A stretch of DNA of 64,000 bases from contig NZ_QMEV01000006.1 of NCBI RefSeq assembly GCF_003284935.1, positions 1 through 64,000 of the forward strand. The letters are read 5' to 3'. Positions 52,025 through 63,861 of this stretch are shown here, piece after piece; the first letter of the stretch is position 1; each line of letters begins with the position of its first letter. The translations under genes were made by a program, and so were the position numbers. The stretch comes from Mycobacterium colombiense (GTDB lineage: Bacteria > Actinomycetota > Actinomycetes > Mycobacteriales > Mycobacteriaceae). Under the pieces are notes generated by a model. That model was not told where the DNA came from and did no database searches. It saw only the letters and a list, made by a program, of their open reading frames with translations.

Positions 52025-54019
52025 ATGTACCGGAAATCTCTCCGCCGAATAATCGCACTGGCCGGTGTCTTCGGATTCGTGTTGATGAGTGCTCCGGCTT
52101 CGTGGGCTGCGCCGGCCGACCCGGCCCCATCGACGGACTCGACGACCACCACCTTGTCGCTGCTCGACGTCGGGTCCGCCGCGGCGCTGGAGTTCTGGGG
52201 ACTGACGAGCAGCCAGCAGCTGACCGTGCCGGTGCTGCATGGCTTGACGCCGGCGGCTCTGAATACGACGGTCGAACTGCCGATCAATCTGCGGTCGGGG
52301 ATGATCACCGTGACACAGGGGGACCGCACCCTTGCGAGGCTGAACCTGCCCACCGCCGATCAGACACCGATCGCCATCCCGTTGGCCGGGGCGGAAGTCA
52401 ACGACAATTGGCTGACCGTCACCGTGCACGCATACCTGGTTCCGGTCGACGGATACTGCCTGTACCAGGAGAGCCCCCTGCGTCTGACCAACGGAACGGT
52501 CACCTACACGGGGACCGAACTGCCGCCCACCACGGTGGCCCATTTCCTGCCGCCGGTGCTTCGGAAGCTGAGCATCTATCTGCCGCAGTCGCCGTCGACG
52601 GCCGAGTCCGACACGGCAATTCAACTCGCCGCCTCCGCCGCCGCGCACTACGGCAAGCAAGCCCCCGACATCACGGTGATCCCGTTGCAGGAAGGGCAGA
52701 ACTCGCCGCCAACGCCGCCGCAATCGCTGGAGCGCCAGATCGTCGTCAAAGAAGGCCCGGACAACGGGCTTTCGCTGCAAGGCTCCTCCGGCGTGCCGTG
52801 GCTGCTGATGTCGGGCCCGCTGAACCGCACCGACGATTCGGACACGGCCGCGTTGTTCAGCGACGTGTCGGAGCTGGCCCTGTCGTCGAAGGCCGCGCTA
52901 GACTCGCCGAAGCCCAAAGTGCAACTACCCGGCAATACGACCTCGCTGCGCGAGCTCGGACAGCCCTTCGCCAACTCGACCTCGCTGCAACCGCGAGTGT
53001 CGATCGGGGTGGACCAGACCAGGTTTGGCCGATCCATCCACTCGGTGCGGGTGCATCTGCAGGGGTCGTACACCCCGACGTCGAACAACGGCGTTGGTCA
53101 GATCGCGGTGACGATCGGGCCGGAGACCATCGACCACTGGCCCACCGACGGCCACGGCACCATCGACCGCTGGCTCGACGTGCCGGACCGGTTGCTGCAG
53201 CGCTACACCAACCTCGAGCTGGTACTCGACGTGGCGAGCAACGTCGGACACTGCGGCGACTTCTACACCGCCGGACCGGGGAATCAGCTGCTGACCCTGA
53301 ACATCAACGGCGACAGCACGGTTGAGAGCAGCCCCGCCGCGCCACCGATGCCAGACGGGTTCCAATCGATGCCGCAAACCCTGATGCCCCGCGTTCAGGT
53401 CGGCATCGCCGAGCACTCGTTCATCGACACCGTGCGCGCGCTCGACATCATGGTGGGCCTGCAGCGAATCAGTTCGGTCCCGATCGACACCACCGTCACC
53501 GGGGTCAAGCAGGCGATCGACTCCTCCGATCCCGCACTGCTGATTTCCGCCGACGGATGGAACCAGTCCGACGTGACGCTCCCGGTGGCCGCCGGACCCA
53601 GCGGGCCGATCACCGTCAGCGCCGTCGGCGCCGGTGACAAGCCCGCCAAGCTGACGTTGGACCCGGTGCTGCGATTCGCTTCTCTCCAAACGGTTTTCAA
53701 CCATGGACGGTCGCTGCTGGTCGCGACGTCCAACGGAGCGCCCGGGCAGCTTGACGAGCTGATCAGGTGGCTCAAAAGCGACAACAACAAACACTGGCAG
53801 CGGCTCAAAGGCGTTGCCGTGGTGTCGGTTCCCGGGCAAGACCCGGTGACCGTCGACCACCCGCCGTTGGCCGCGGGTGCGGCCAATGGCGGGGGATCGG
53901 CGGGTCATTCCAACCTCGACTGGCTGTACTGGTTCGGCGCGGGCTGGGTCGCCGTGGCCATCGTCGGCGCAGGGGTGATCCTGTGGCGGGTCAGGCGCGA
54001 ATCATGGCGGCGCCGATAG
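52025..54019 (+). CDS. BcsB-like exported membrane-anchored protein
   Basis: 664 aa from ATG 52025 (ATG 52007 adds six residues). Signal peptide RKSLRRIIALAGVFGFVLMS ending in A-S-W-A-A. The large extracytoplasmic region has the layout of cellulose synthase subunit B: alternating jelly-roll and flavodoxin-like domains, LPINLRSGMITVTQGDRTLA near 85, VDGYCLYQESP near 143, VSIGVDQTRFGRSIHSVRV near 323 and VASNVGHCGDFYTAGPGNQ near 402. The single C-terminal TM helix is WFGAGWVAVAIVGAGVILW. BcsB guides a glucan chain from BcsA, but no BcsA-like synthase is present. It probably handles the Wzx/Wzy polymer or a partner encoded elsewhere. Confidence 0.75.
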   Translation: MYRKSLRRIIALAGVFGFVLMSAPASWAAPADPAPSTDSTTTTLSLLDVGSAAALEFWGLTSSQQLTVPVLHGLTPAALNTTVELPINLRSGMITVTQGDRTLARLNLPTADQTPIAIPLAGAEVNDNWLTVTVHAYLVPVDGYCLYQESPLRLTNGTVTYTGTELPPTTVAHFLPPVLRKLSIYLPQSPSTAESDTAIQLAASAAAHYGKQAPDITVIPLQEGQNSPPTPPQSLERQIVVKEGPDNGLSLQGSSGVPWLLMSGPLNRTDDSDTAALFSDVSELALSSKAALDSPKPKVQLPGNTTSLRELGQPFANSTSLQPRVSIGVDQTRFGRSIHSVRVHLQGSYTPTSNNGVGQIAVTIGPETIDHWPTDGHGTIDRWLDVPDRLLQRYTNLELVLDVASNVGHCGDFYTAGPGNQLLTLNINGDSTVESSPAAPPMPDGFQSMPQTLMPRVQVGIAEHSFIDTVRALDIMVGLQRISSVPIDTTVTGVKQAIDSSDPALLISADGWNQSDVTLPVAAGPSGPITVSAVGAGDKPAKLTLDPVLRFASLQTVFNHGRSLLVATSNGAPGQLDELIRWLKSDNNKHWQRLKGVAVVSVPGQDPVTVDHPPLAAGAANGGGSAGHSNLDWLYWFGAGWVAVAIVGAGVILWRVRRESWRRR

Positions 54020-54032
54020 CGTTTGACCCTTG

Positions 54033-55085
54033 ATGGCGCGAATCGCGGGCGTCGGGATGCGTCCGGCCATCAAGAACATCGCGGCCGCGGTGCTGTGTGC
54101 CGCCGGTGTTCCGGCGCTCGCACGGCGACGACACCGCGACGTGCTCGCCATCGTGATGTTTCACGGTGTCGAAGACGAGCCGCCGTCGCCGCCCTGCTGG
54201 CATGTCGGCGACATGGCGATGTACCGCCGCCAATTGGAGTACCTGCGTGAGCACTTCAACGTGCTCGCGCTCGAGGAAGCGCTGGCCGCGCTTGCCGCCG
54301 GGACGTTGCCGCCACGCGCGGTGGCGATCACCTTCGACGACGGCACCCGCAACCTCGCGACACACGCGATGCCGGTGCTGCGCGAGCTGGACCTGCCCGC
54401 GGCGGTGTTCCTGGCGACGGGCCCGATCGGCACCGGTGAAACCCTGTGGCCCGACCGGCTTTGGCTGGCGATCGCCCACACCACCGCGGCCGAAGTCGAC
54501 TTGGCCGCACTGGGATTGGGGACGCGCTCGCTCGACGGTGACGCCCGGCGTGGCCGCGTCTACGCGACGGCCGTCGAGGCGCTGAAAAACATCGCCGACA
54601 CCGACCGCGTCGCCGCGCTGGACCAGCTCTTGGCCGCACTCGGATATCGGGACGACGCTGACGCCGGCCCCTTCCGGATGCTCACGTGGGAGCACGTGCG
54701 GGACATGGTTCGTGACCCGCTGGTGACGCTGTATCCGCACACCGTGACCCACCCCATCCTGGCCCGGTGCGACGACGACAAGATCGAGCGGGAGATCGCC
54801 GATTCCTGCGCGGCGCTCGAGCGTGAAACCGGCGCCAGGCCAATCGTTTTCGCCTATCCGAATGGCCGGCTGCAGGATTTCGACGCCCGGGCCAAGGACG
54901 TCTTGCGCCGCCGCGGGGTGCGCTGGGCCTTGTCCACCACACCGGGATTGGCCGATCGCCGATGCGACCCGCTGGCGTTGCCGCGGCTGGCCGTGGGCGG
55001 CAACGCCACGTTCGACTACTTCCGGCTCACGGTCTGCGGCGCCCTGCCGCGGCGGCGGACCGCGGCCGGCGCGCGCCGCCGATAG
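54033..55085 (+). CDS. Polysaccharide deacetylase (NodB/CE4 family)
   Basis: 350 aa from ATG 54033 (TTG 54030 adjacent). An N-terminal hydrophobic stretch IKNIAAAVLCAAGVPALA may anchor it. Catalytic motifs: AITFDDGTRNLA near 105 (Asp-Asp of MT1), YPHTVTHPIL near 235 (H-x3-H metal site of MT2), and FAYPNGRLQDF near 275 (MT3). The enzyme removes N- or O-acetyl groups from polysaccharides. It follows the BcsB-like gene by 13 bp, resembling PgaB/BcsB-type export-plus-deacetylation pairings. Together with the hexapeptide acetyltransferase it implies an acetylated polymer that is trimmed later. Confidence 0.88.
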   Translation: MARIAGVGMRPAIKNIAAAVLCAAGVPALARRRHRDVLAIVMFHGVEDEPPSPPCWHVGDMAMYRRQLEYLREHFNVLALEEALAALAAGTLPPRAVAITFDDGTRNLATHAMPVLRELDLPAAVFLATGPIGTGETLWPDRLWLAIAHTTAAEVDLAALGLGTRSLDGDARRGRVYATAVEALKNIADTDRVAALDQLLAALGYRDDADAGPFRMLTWEHVRDMVRDPLVTLYPHTVTHPILARCDDDKIEREIADSCAALERETGARPIVFAYPNGRLQDFDARAKDVLRRRGVRWALSTTPGLADRRCDPLALPRLAVGGNATFDYFRLTVCGALPRRRTAAGARRR

Positions 55086-55089
55086 GGGC

Positions 55090-55452
55090 CTAGCGCGCTT
55101 CTTCCCAGAGCTGTTCGGTCAGGTCCTGGAACGCCGCCAGGGCGAACTGATCGTCCACCCGCCGCACGGCGGACTTGCTCATCATCGCGCGCACGACCGA
55201 GCCGTCCTTGTGCGCCAGTTCGACGACCATGTTCGCCAGCGCGTGAACCGTCGCCAACAGCGAGTCCGAGGCGGGGGCCTGATGGAAGATCTGTTCGAAT
55301 CGCAGCGACAACGTCTCTTCCGGCTCGTAGCCCATCATGTCGGCAAATGCGGTGTTGGCGAACAAGATACTGCCGTCGTCTCCGATGGCCAGCACCGGAA
55401 CCGGGATCCGCTCCAGCACAACCAGCGCGGGCAGCTCCTTCAAGGTCGTCAT
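55090..55452 (-). CDS. Single PAS-domain protein
   Basis: 120 aa from ATG 55452 (ATG 55491 possible). One PAS domain: VLERIPVPVLAIGDDGSILF and ANTAFADMMGYEPEETLSLR near 12-51, then VELAHKDGSVVRAMMSKS near 75-92. There is no kinase, GGDEF or HTH domain, so it must signal through protein contact or act as a free sensor. It is convergent with the deacetylase gene, 4 bp between stops. A link with the c-di-GMP enzyme of the same block is possible but unsupported. Confidence 0.78.
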   Translation of the reverse strand: MTTLKELPALVVLERIPVPVLAIGDDGSILFANTAFADMMGYEPEETLSLRFEQIFHQAPASDSLLATVHALANMVVELAHKDGSVVRAMMSKSAVRRVDDQFALAAFQDLTEQLWEEAR

Positions 55453-55638
55453 CGGCGATTGGCTCTTTTGCCTGTTCTGGCGTCGTTCCACACCGAAGAT
55501 TATGGTCTATGCCAGAAGTTATGTTGGACACATTGTCCAAAGCGGCACAGATGCATCGGCCGTGCCATCGAACCCGCTTGCTCTTCAACCGAATTGTGCG
55601 GTCTTCGGCCGCTGGTCACGGGGCTTTGAGCGGTCCGC

Positions 55639-57183
55639 TCACTCGACCTGGTAGCGGGGGAACACGCCGGTGGGGGCGGGCAGCGCCGTGCCGGGCGCCA
55701 GGCGGGTTTCGACCGCGGCGAACGCTCGCTGGTCTTGGGCCTGTCCGAGCAGATCCAGCAGCTTGCCGGCCGATTCCGGCATGACGGGCTGGACCAGCAG
55801 CGCGGCGATGCGCACCGCCTCGCAGGTGACGTACAGGACCGTACGAAACCTGACCTGATCCGCCTCGGACTCGCTTTTGCGCAACACCCACGGCTGCTGC
55901 GCCGAGAAGTACCGGTTGGCCTCGCCGAGCATCAGCCAGATCGCTTCCAGGGCCAGATGCATGGCCTGCGAGTCGAAGCTGGCCCGTACGCGTTCCAACA
56001 AACCGTCGGCCGCCGCGAGCAACTCGGTGTCGGCGGCGTCGAGCTCACCGGGTTCGGGCACGATCCCGTCCAGGTTCTTGGCGATCATCGACAACGACCG
56101 CTGGGCCAGGTTGCCCAGTTCGTTGGCCAGGTCGGAGTTGATCCGGGTGACGATGGCCTCGTCGCTGAAGCTGCCGTCCTGGCCGAACGGGACCTCCCGC
56201 AACAGGAAGTAGCGCACCTGGTCGACGCCGAACTCCTCGATCAGATTCACTGGGTCCACGACGTTGCCCACCGACTTGCTCATCTTCTCGCCGCGGTTCA
56301 GCAGGAACCCGTGCGCGAAAACCCTTCGTGGCAGCTCGATTCCGGCCGACATCAGAAACGCGGGCCAGTACACGGTGTGGAACCGGATGATGTCCTTGCC
56401 GATCATGTGCAGGTCGGCCGGCCAATAGCGCCGGAACCGCTCGGATTCGGTGTCCGGGTAGCCGACGCCGGTCAGGTAGTTGGTCAGGGCGTCGACCCAC
56501 ACGTACATCACGTGGTCGGGGTGCTCGGGCACCTGCACGCCCCAGTCGAATGAGGTGCGCGAGATGGACAGGTCGCGCAGGCCGCCCGAGACGAAGCTGA
56601 CCACCTCGTTGCGTCGCACCTCGGGCGCGATGAAGTCCGGGTTCGCCTCGTAGTGGGCCAGCAGCTTGTCGGTGTAGGCCGAGAGCCGGAAGAAGTAGGT
56701 CTGCTCCTCGGTCCAGGTCACCGGGGCACCCGTCTCCACGGCCAGCCGGGTGCCGTCGTCGAGGAGTGTGGTTTCCGATTCGACGAAGAACCGTTCGTCG
56801 CGCACCGAATACCAGCCCGCGTAGCTGTCCAGGTAGATGTCACCGGCCGCCGACATCCGGCGCCAGATCTCCTTGGACGCCTCGTGGTGGTCGGGATCGG
56901 TGGTGCGGATGAAGCGGTCGAAGGAGATGTTCAACCGCTCCTGCAGCCGCTGGAACACGTCGGAGTTGCGCCGGGCCAGCTCGGCGGTCGGGATGCCCTC
57001 GGCCGCGGCGGTTTCCACCATCTTGAGGCCGTGCTCGTCGGTGCCGGTCAGAAACCGCACATCGAACCCGTCGAGCCGCTTGAACCGGGCGATCGCGTCG
57101 GTCGCGATGTACTCGTACGCGTGCCCGATGTGCGGATCGCCATTGGGGTAAGTGATCGCGGTGGTGACGTAATAGGGCCTCAT
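55639..57183 (-). CDS. metG: Methionyl-tRNA synthetase
   Basis: 514 aa from ATG 57183 ([15 protein letters not shown]), near the length of M. tuberculosis MetS. Class I signatures: HIGH in [15 protein letters not shown] near 13-27 and KMSKS in [13 protein letters not shown] near 298. No C-terminal tRNA-binding extension. The zinc-knuckle Cys pattern of the longer MetRS type is absent, fitting the short single-copy mycobacterial enzyme. It charges tRNA-Met in the cytosol. Divergent from tatD with 38 bp between starts; return of conserved synteny after accessory block 2. Confidence 0.96.
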   Translation of the reverse strand: MRPYYVTTAITYPNGDPHIGHAYEYIATDAIARFKRLDGFDVRFLTGTDEHGLKMVETAAAEGIPTAELARRNSDVFQRLQERLNISFDRFIRTTDPDHHEASKEIWRRMSAAGDIYLDSYAGWYSVRDERFFVESETTLLDDGTRLAVETGAPVTWTEEQTYFFRLSAYTDKLLAHYEANPDFIAPEVRRNEVVSFVSGGLRDLSISRTSFDWGVQVPEHPDHVMYVWVDALTNYLTGVGYPDTESERFRRYWPADLHMIGKDIIRFHTVYWPAFLMSAGIELPRRVFAHGFLLNRGEKMSKSVGNVVDPVNLIEEFGVDQVRYFLLREVPFGQDGSFSDEAIVTRINSDLANELGNLAQRSLSMIAKNLDGIVPEPGELDAADTELLAAADGLLERVRASFDSQAMHLALEAIWLMLGEANRYFSAQQPWVLRKSESEADQVRFRTVLYVTCEAVRIAALLVQPVMPESAGKLLDLLGQAQDQRAFAAVETRLAPGTALPAPTGVFPRYQVE

Positions 57184-57221
57184 CGCCCTCAACCTTATTT
57201 GTGGGCCCATAGTGTGTGCGC

Positions 57222-58067
57222 GTGAGCTCCAAACGTCAGCCACCCCCGGCCCCCGAACCGTTGCGCCCGCTCGTCGACGCGCACACGCACCTGGACGCGT
57301 GCGGCGCCGGCCCGGATATGGGAGCCGAGGGGGTGCGGGCCATCGTGGACCGCGCCGCGGCGGTCGGGGTGGGCGCCGTCGTCACGATCGCCGACGACCT
57401 GGACTCGGCGCGCTGGGTGACGCGCGCGGCCGAGTGGGACCCGCGGGTCTACGCGGCGGTGGCGTTGCACCCCACCCGGGCCGGCGCGCTCGACGAGGCC
57501 GCCCGGGCCGAAATCGAGCGACTGGTGGCCCATCCCCGGGTGGTGGCCGTCGGCGAGACCGGCCTGGACCTCTACTGGCCCGGGCGGCTGGACGGGTGCG
57601 CCGAGCCGGCCGTGCAGCGGGAGGCCTTCGCCTGGCACATCGACCTGGCCAAGCGCTGCGGCAAACCGCTGATGATCCACAACCGGGACGCCGACTCCGA
57701 AGTGCTCGACGTGCTCGCGGCCGAGGGCGCCCCCGACGCCGTGATCTTCCACTGCTTTTCCTCCGACGCGGCCATGGCCCGCCGCTGCGTGGACGCCGGG
57801 TGGCTGCTGAGCCTGTCGGGCACCGCGAGCTTTCGCAACGCGCACGCCCTGCGCGAAGCCGTCCCGCTGATACCGCCCGAGCAGCTCCTGGTGGAAACCG
57901 ATGCGCCATTCTTGACGCCGCATCCCTATCGGGGGACGGCGAATGAGCCGTATTGCCTTCCTTATACTGTTCGGGCGATCGCCGAACTGGTGGATCGTCG
58001 CCCGGAAGAGCTGGCCGAGATAACAACGGCCAATGCTCAACGGGTGTACGGATTGGTCACAGTGTGA
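57222..58067 (+). CDS. tatD: TatD-family metal-dependent hydrolase
   Basis: 281 aa from GTG 57222 (GTG 57216 equally possible). Metal site VDAHTHLDA near 18-26, [11 protein letters not shown] near 117-127, [11 protein letters not shown] near 161, FHCFSSD near 183, and [14 protein letters not shown] near 230-243: the full TIM-barrel hydrolase set. Members are Mg-dependent DNases or esterases linked to DNA repair and quality control. Rv1008 is the syntenic gene. rpfB follows after a 196 bp leader. Confidence 0.93.
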   Translation: MSSKRQPPPAPEPLRPLVDAHTHLDACGAGPDMGAEGVRAIVDRAAAVGVGAVVTIADDLDSARWVTRAAEWDPRVYAAVALHPTRAGALDEAARAEIERLVAHPRVVAVGETGLDLYWPGRLDGCAEPAVQREAFAWHIDLAKRCGKPLMIHNRDADSEVLDVLAAEGAPDAVIFHCFSSDAAMARRCVDAGWLLSLSGTASFRNAHALREAVPLIPPEQLLVETDAPFLTPHPYRGTANEPYCLPYTVRAIAELVDRRPEELAEITTANAQRVYGLVTV

Positions 58068-60269
<2,202 letters not shown>

Positions 60270-60329
60270 CGGCGGGCCGCCCGGGCGCCGCTGCGTGTGG
60301 TTGGCCCCCGGCAGCGATAGTCTGCTGCG

Positions 60330-61286
60330 GTGTCCGCGTCTGACGGCAATACCGCCGCGCAGTGGGTGCCCACCGGGTCGGTCACCGTTCGGGTGCCCGG
60401 AAAAGTCAACCTCTACCTGGCGGTCGGTGACCGCCGCGAGGACGGCTACCACGAGCTGAACACCATCTTCCAGGCCGTTTCGCTGCTCGACGAGGTGACG
60501 GTCCGCAATGCCGATGTGCTGTCGCTCGACATCGTCGGGGAAGGCGCCGAGAAGCTGCCCACCGACGAACGCAACCTGGCTTGGCAGGCCGCCGAGCTGA
60601 TGGCCGAACACGTCGGCCGGGCGCCGGACGTGTCGATCGTGATCGACAAGTCCATCCCGGTGGCCGGCGGCATGGCCGGTGGCAGCGCCGACGCCGCGGC
60701 GGTGCTGGTCGCGATGAACTCGCTGTGGGAACTCAACGTGCCGCGCCGCGACCTGCGCGCGCTGGCCGCGCGGTTGGGCAGCGACGTGCCGTTCGCGCTG
60801 CACGGCGGTACCGCGTTGGGCACCGGCCGCGGTGAGGAGTTGGCGACGGTGTTGTCCCGCAACACCTTTCACTGGGTGTTGGCGTTCGCCGACAGCGAGC
60901 TGCTGACGCCGGCGGTGTTCACCGAACTGGACCGGCTGCGCGAGGCGGGGGATCCGCCTCGGCTGCCCGCCCCCGGGCCGGTGCTGGCCGCCCTCGCCGC
61001 CGGCGACGCCGAGCAGTTGGCCCCGCTGTTGGGCAATGAGATGCAGGCCGCGGCGGTGAGTCTGAATCCGGGCCTGCGGCGGACGTTGCGCGCGGGGGTG
61101 GAGGCCGGGGCGCTGGCGGGCATCGTGTCCGGGTCGGGCCCGACGTGTGCCTTCCTGTGTCCGTCGGCGGCCGCGGCGGTTGACGTCGGCACCGAGGTGT
61201 CGGGGGCGGGGGTGTGCCGCACGGTGCGGGTCGCCAGCGGCCCGGTGGCCGGCGCGCGGGTCGTCCCCGCACCCACCGAGGTGTGA
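60330..61286 (+). CDS. ispE: 4-diphosphocytidyl-2-C-methyl-D-erythritol kinase
   Basis: 318 aa from GTG 60330 (a start at the internal PTGSVTVRV region would give about 306). GHMP kinase: [20 protein letters not shown] near 18-37, the ATP loop [18 protein letters not shown] near 108-125, and [11 protein letters not shown] near 268. It performs the fourth step of the MEP isoprenoid pathway, which supplies decaprenyl-phosphate carriers that glycan assembly also needs. It follows ksgA by 60 bp, probably in the same operon. Confidence 0.95.
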   Translation: MSASDGNTAAQWVPTGSVTVRVPGKVNLYLAVGDRREDGYHELNTIFQAVSLLDEVTVRNADVLSLDIVGEGAEKLPTDERNLAWQAAELMAEHVGRAPDVSIVIDKSIPVAGGMAGGSADAAAVLVAMNSLWELNVPRRDLRALAARLGSDVPFALHGGTALGTGRGEELATVLSRNTFHWVLAFADSELLTPAVFTELDRLREAGDPPRLPAPGPVLAALAAGDAEQLAPLLGNEMQAAAVSLNPGLRRTLRAGVEAGALAGIVSGSGPTCAFLCPSAAAAVDVGTEVSGAGVCRTVRVASGPVAGARVVPAPTEV

Positions 61287-61623
61287 ATCTTTCCCCATTT
61301 TGCGCATTGGTTTGGCGCGTCCCTAAGAGGAGTTTAAGATAATCCGCGGTGACGGGAAGTGTTGAGCAAGATCACTTAATTCCATCGTCCGCCGGGCGCT
61401 CCGGCGGACGATCGATTCATGGGCCCCAAGGAGCTTTTCCGGGCCCGGTTCGCGCTCATCGGACCAGCGAGCGCCGCCTGAATACGGCGGGTGTGGACGC
61501 ATCACCGATCCGAGACCTAACCGCCGCCCAACCGTGTTTGCGTACTTGCGGCGAAGTGTTACCCGGCGGGCGGAATATGAGATTCCGGGCGTGGGGACGT
61601 GGGCTGGAACCGAGGAGGACTCT
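61287..61623. other. Intergenic region between ispE and the FAAL gene
   Basis: 337 bp without a convincing gene. It holds the hairpin at 61384-61412 and an AT-richer stretch TTTAAGATAATCC (61331-61343) that could contain a -10 element. The FAAL start has its own strong GAGGAGG site. Confidence 0.5.
61384..61412. terminator. 12-bp perfect hairpin downstream of ispE
   Basis: ATCGTCCGCCGG-GCGCT-CCGGCGGACGAT: twelve-base arms, five-base loop, about 98 bp past the ispE stop. No T-run follows. A strong stem that could end the rpfB-ksgA-ispE transcript or structure the leader of the next gene. Confidence 0.45.
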
Positions 61624-63258
61624 GTGAGCAGGTTTACCGAGAAGATGTACCGCAATGCCCAGTCCGTGACGACGGGCATGGTCACCGGTGAACCCCACGA
61701 ACCGGTCCGCCACACCTGGGGCGAGGTCCACGAGCGCGCGCGCCGCATCGCGGGTGGCCTGGCCGCCGCGGGCATCGGGCCCGGCGACGCGGTCGGCGTG
61801 CTCGCCGGTTATCCGGTGGAGATCGCGCCGACGGCGCAGGGCCTGTGGATGCGCGGCGCCAGCCTGACCATGCTGCACCAGCCCACGCCGCGCACCGACC
61901 TGGCCGTGTGGGCCGAGGACACCATGAACGTCATCGGCATGATCGAGGCGAAGGCCGTCGTCGTCTCGGAGCCCTTCCTGGTGGCCATCCCGGTCCTGGA
62001 GGAGAAGGGCATCCAGGTCGTCACGGTCGCCGACCTGCTCGCCGCGGAGCCGATCGACCCTGTCGAGGTCGGCGAGGACGCGCTCGCGTTGATGCAGCTG
62101 ACGTCGGGATCCACCGGCTCGCCCAAAGCCGTGCAGATCACCCACCGCAACATCTACTCCAACGCCGAGGCGATGTTCATCGGCGCCCAGTACGACGTCA
62201 CCAAGGACGTCATGGTCAGCTGGCTGCCCTGCTTCCACGACATGGGCATGGTCGGCTTCCTGACCATTCCGATGTACTTCGGCGCCGAGCTGGTCAAGGT
62301 CACCCCGATGGACTTCCTGCGCGACACGCTGCTGTGGGCCAAGCTCATCGACAAGTACAAGGGCACCATGACCGCGGCGCCCAACTTCGCCTACGCGCTG
62401 CTGGCCAAGAGGCTGCGCCGCAACGCCAAGCCCGGCGACTTCGACCTGTCCACCCTGCGGTTCGCGTTGTCCGGCGCCGAGCCCGTCGAACCCGCCGACG
62501 TCGAGGACCTGCTCGACGCCGGCAAGCCGTTCGGCCTGCGGCCCTCGGCGATCCTGCCCGCCTACGGCATGGCCGAAACCACGCTGGCCGTGTCGTTTTC
62601 GGAGTGCGACGCCGGCCTGGTGGTCGACGAGGTCGACGCCGACCTGCTGGCTGCCCTGCGCCGCGCCGTCCCGGCCACCAAGGGCAACACCCGCCGGCTG
62701 GCCACCCTCGGGCCGCTGCTGCAGGACCTCGAGGCGCGCATCATCGACGAGAACGGCGACGTGATGCCCGCGCGCGGCGTCGGCGTCATCGAGCTGCGCG
62801 GCGAGTCGCTGACGCCCGGCTACCTGACCATGGGCGGTTTCATCTCGGCCCAGGACGAGAACGGCTGGTACGACACCGGTGACCTGGGCTACCTGACCGA
62901 GGAGGGCCACGTCGTGGTCTGCGGCCGCGTCAAGGACGTCATCATCATGGCGGGCCGCAACATCTATCCCACCGACATCGAGCGCGCCGCCTGCCGCGTC
63001 GAGGGCGTGCGGCCCGGCTGCGCCGTGGCGGTGCGCCTGGACGCCGGGCACTCCCGCGAGACGTTCGCCGTGGCCGTGGAGTCCAACGCCTTCCAGGATC
63101 AGGCCGAGGTGCGCCGCATCGAGCACCAGGTCGCCCGGGAGGTCGTGGCCGAGGTCGACGTGCGGCCGCGCAACGTGGTGGTGCTCGGACCGGGGACCAT
63201 CCCGAAGACGCCGTCGGGCAAGCTGCGCCGATCCACCTCCGTCAGCCTGGTGACGTAA
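61624..63258 (+). CDS. Fatty-acyl-AMP ligase-like protein (Rv1013/Pks16 type)
   Basis: 544 aa from GTG 61624, with GAGGAGG 5 nt upstream, the length of Rv1013. ANL superfamily: P-loop [19 protein letters not shown] near 157-175, [12 protein letters not shown] near 201-212, [13 protein letters not shown] near 315-327, YDTGDLGYL near 416 and the C-terminal Lys in [12 protein letters not shown] near 524-535. FAAL/FadD proteins adenylate fatty acids for polyketide synthases; M. tuberculosis names this gene pks16 although it is not a PKS. No PKS lies nearby. Confidence 0.92.
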   Translation: MSRFTEKMYRNAQSVTTGMVTGEPHEPVRHTWGEVHERARRIAGGLAAAGIGPGDAVGVLAGYPVEIAPTAQGLWMRGASLTMLHQPTPRTDLAVWAEDTMNVIGMIEAKAVVVSEPFLVAIPVLEEKGIQVVTVADLLAAEPIDPVEVGEDALALMQLTSGSTGSPKAVQITHRNIYSNAEAMFIGAQYDVTKDVMVSWLPCFHDMGMVGFLTIPMYFGAELVKVTPMDFLRDTLLWAKLIDKYKGTMTAAPNFAYALLAKRLRRNAKPGDFDLSTLRFALSGAEPVEPADVEDLLDAGKPFGLRPSAILPAYGMAETTLAVSFSECDAGLVVDEVDADLLAALRRAVPATKGNTRRLATLGPLLQDLEARIIDENGDVMPARGVGVIELRGESLTPGYLTMGGFISAQDENGWYDTGDLGYLTEEGHVVVCGRVKDVIIMAGRNIYPTDIERAACRVEGVRPGCAVAVRLDAGHSRETFAVAVESNAFQDQAEVRRIEHQVAREVVAEVDVRPRNVVVLGPGTIPKTPSGKLRRSTSVSLVT

Positions 63259-63259
63259 T

Positions 63260-63273
63260 CCGGGTCGGCCCGG
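63260..63273. terminator. Short hairpin between convergent FAAL and pth genes
   Basis: CCGGG-TCGG-CCCGG occupies nearly the whole 15 bp gap between the two stop codons. It could serve both strands as a weak terminator; no T-run. Confidence 0.35.
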
Positions 63274-63849
63274 CTACCAGGCGTGGACCTGGTTCTGCGC
63301 GGGCTCCAGTCCCACTTCGATCAGCAACTCGGTCGCGTCGGCGGCCTGCTCGCAGATGGTGGGAACTTCGGCGCGCTCGGTGGCGCTGAAGGCCTCCAAC
63401 ACGAACGCCGCCGGGTCTTTGCGTCCCGGCGGGCGGCCTATGCCGATGCGGACTCGCTGAAAGTCCTTGCTGCCCAAGGCGTTAGCGACCGAACGCAGGC
63501 CGTTGTGGCCGCCTTCGCCGCCACCGATCTTGAGCCGGATGCGCCCGAAGTCCAAGTCGAGGTCGTCGTGGATGACGATGAGGTCGCCCGGGGGCACCGA
63601 GTAGAACTTCGCCAACGGGCCGACCTGACGGCCGGATTCGTTCATGTAGCAGCGGGGCTTGGCCACCACCACCGAGCGCCCGGCGAGCCGGCCGCTGACG
63701 ATCTCCGCGCCGGACCGCTTGTGCGCCTTGAATTTCGAACCCATCCGGGCCGCGAGCAGATCGGCGACCATGAACCCGACGTTGTGCCGGGTCCGCGCGT
63801 AGTTGTCTCCGGGGTTGCCCAGGCCGACCACCAGCAACGGCTCGGCCAC
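63274..63849 (-). CDS. pth: Peptidyl-tRNA hydrolase
   Basis: 191 aa from ATG 63849, identical in length to Rv1014c. [20 protein letters not shown] near 5-24 with the catalytic His in [21 protein letters not shown] near 64-77, and [17 protein letters not shown] near 91-107 with the catalytic Asp. [12 protein letters not shown] near 109-120 completes the family pattern. It recycles peptidyl-tRNA released from stalled ribosomes. It lies 12 bp downstream of the rplY stop. Confidence 0.96.
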   Translation of the reverse strand: MAEPLLVVGLGNPGDNYARTRHNVGFMVADLLAARMGSKFKAHKRSGAEIVSGRLAGRSVVVAKPRCYMNESGRQVGPLAKFYSVPPGDLIVIHDDLDLDFGRIRLKIGGGEGGHNGLRSVANALGSKDFQRVRIGIGRPPGRKDPAAFVLEAFSATERAEVPTICEQAADATELLIEVGLEPAQNQVHAW

Positions 63850-63861
63850 GTTGTGATCCGC

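Noticed and set aside
61456..63126. 556-codon open frame antisense to the FAAL gene
   Set aside because: Antisense shadow of a gene conserved residue by residue with Rv1013.
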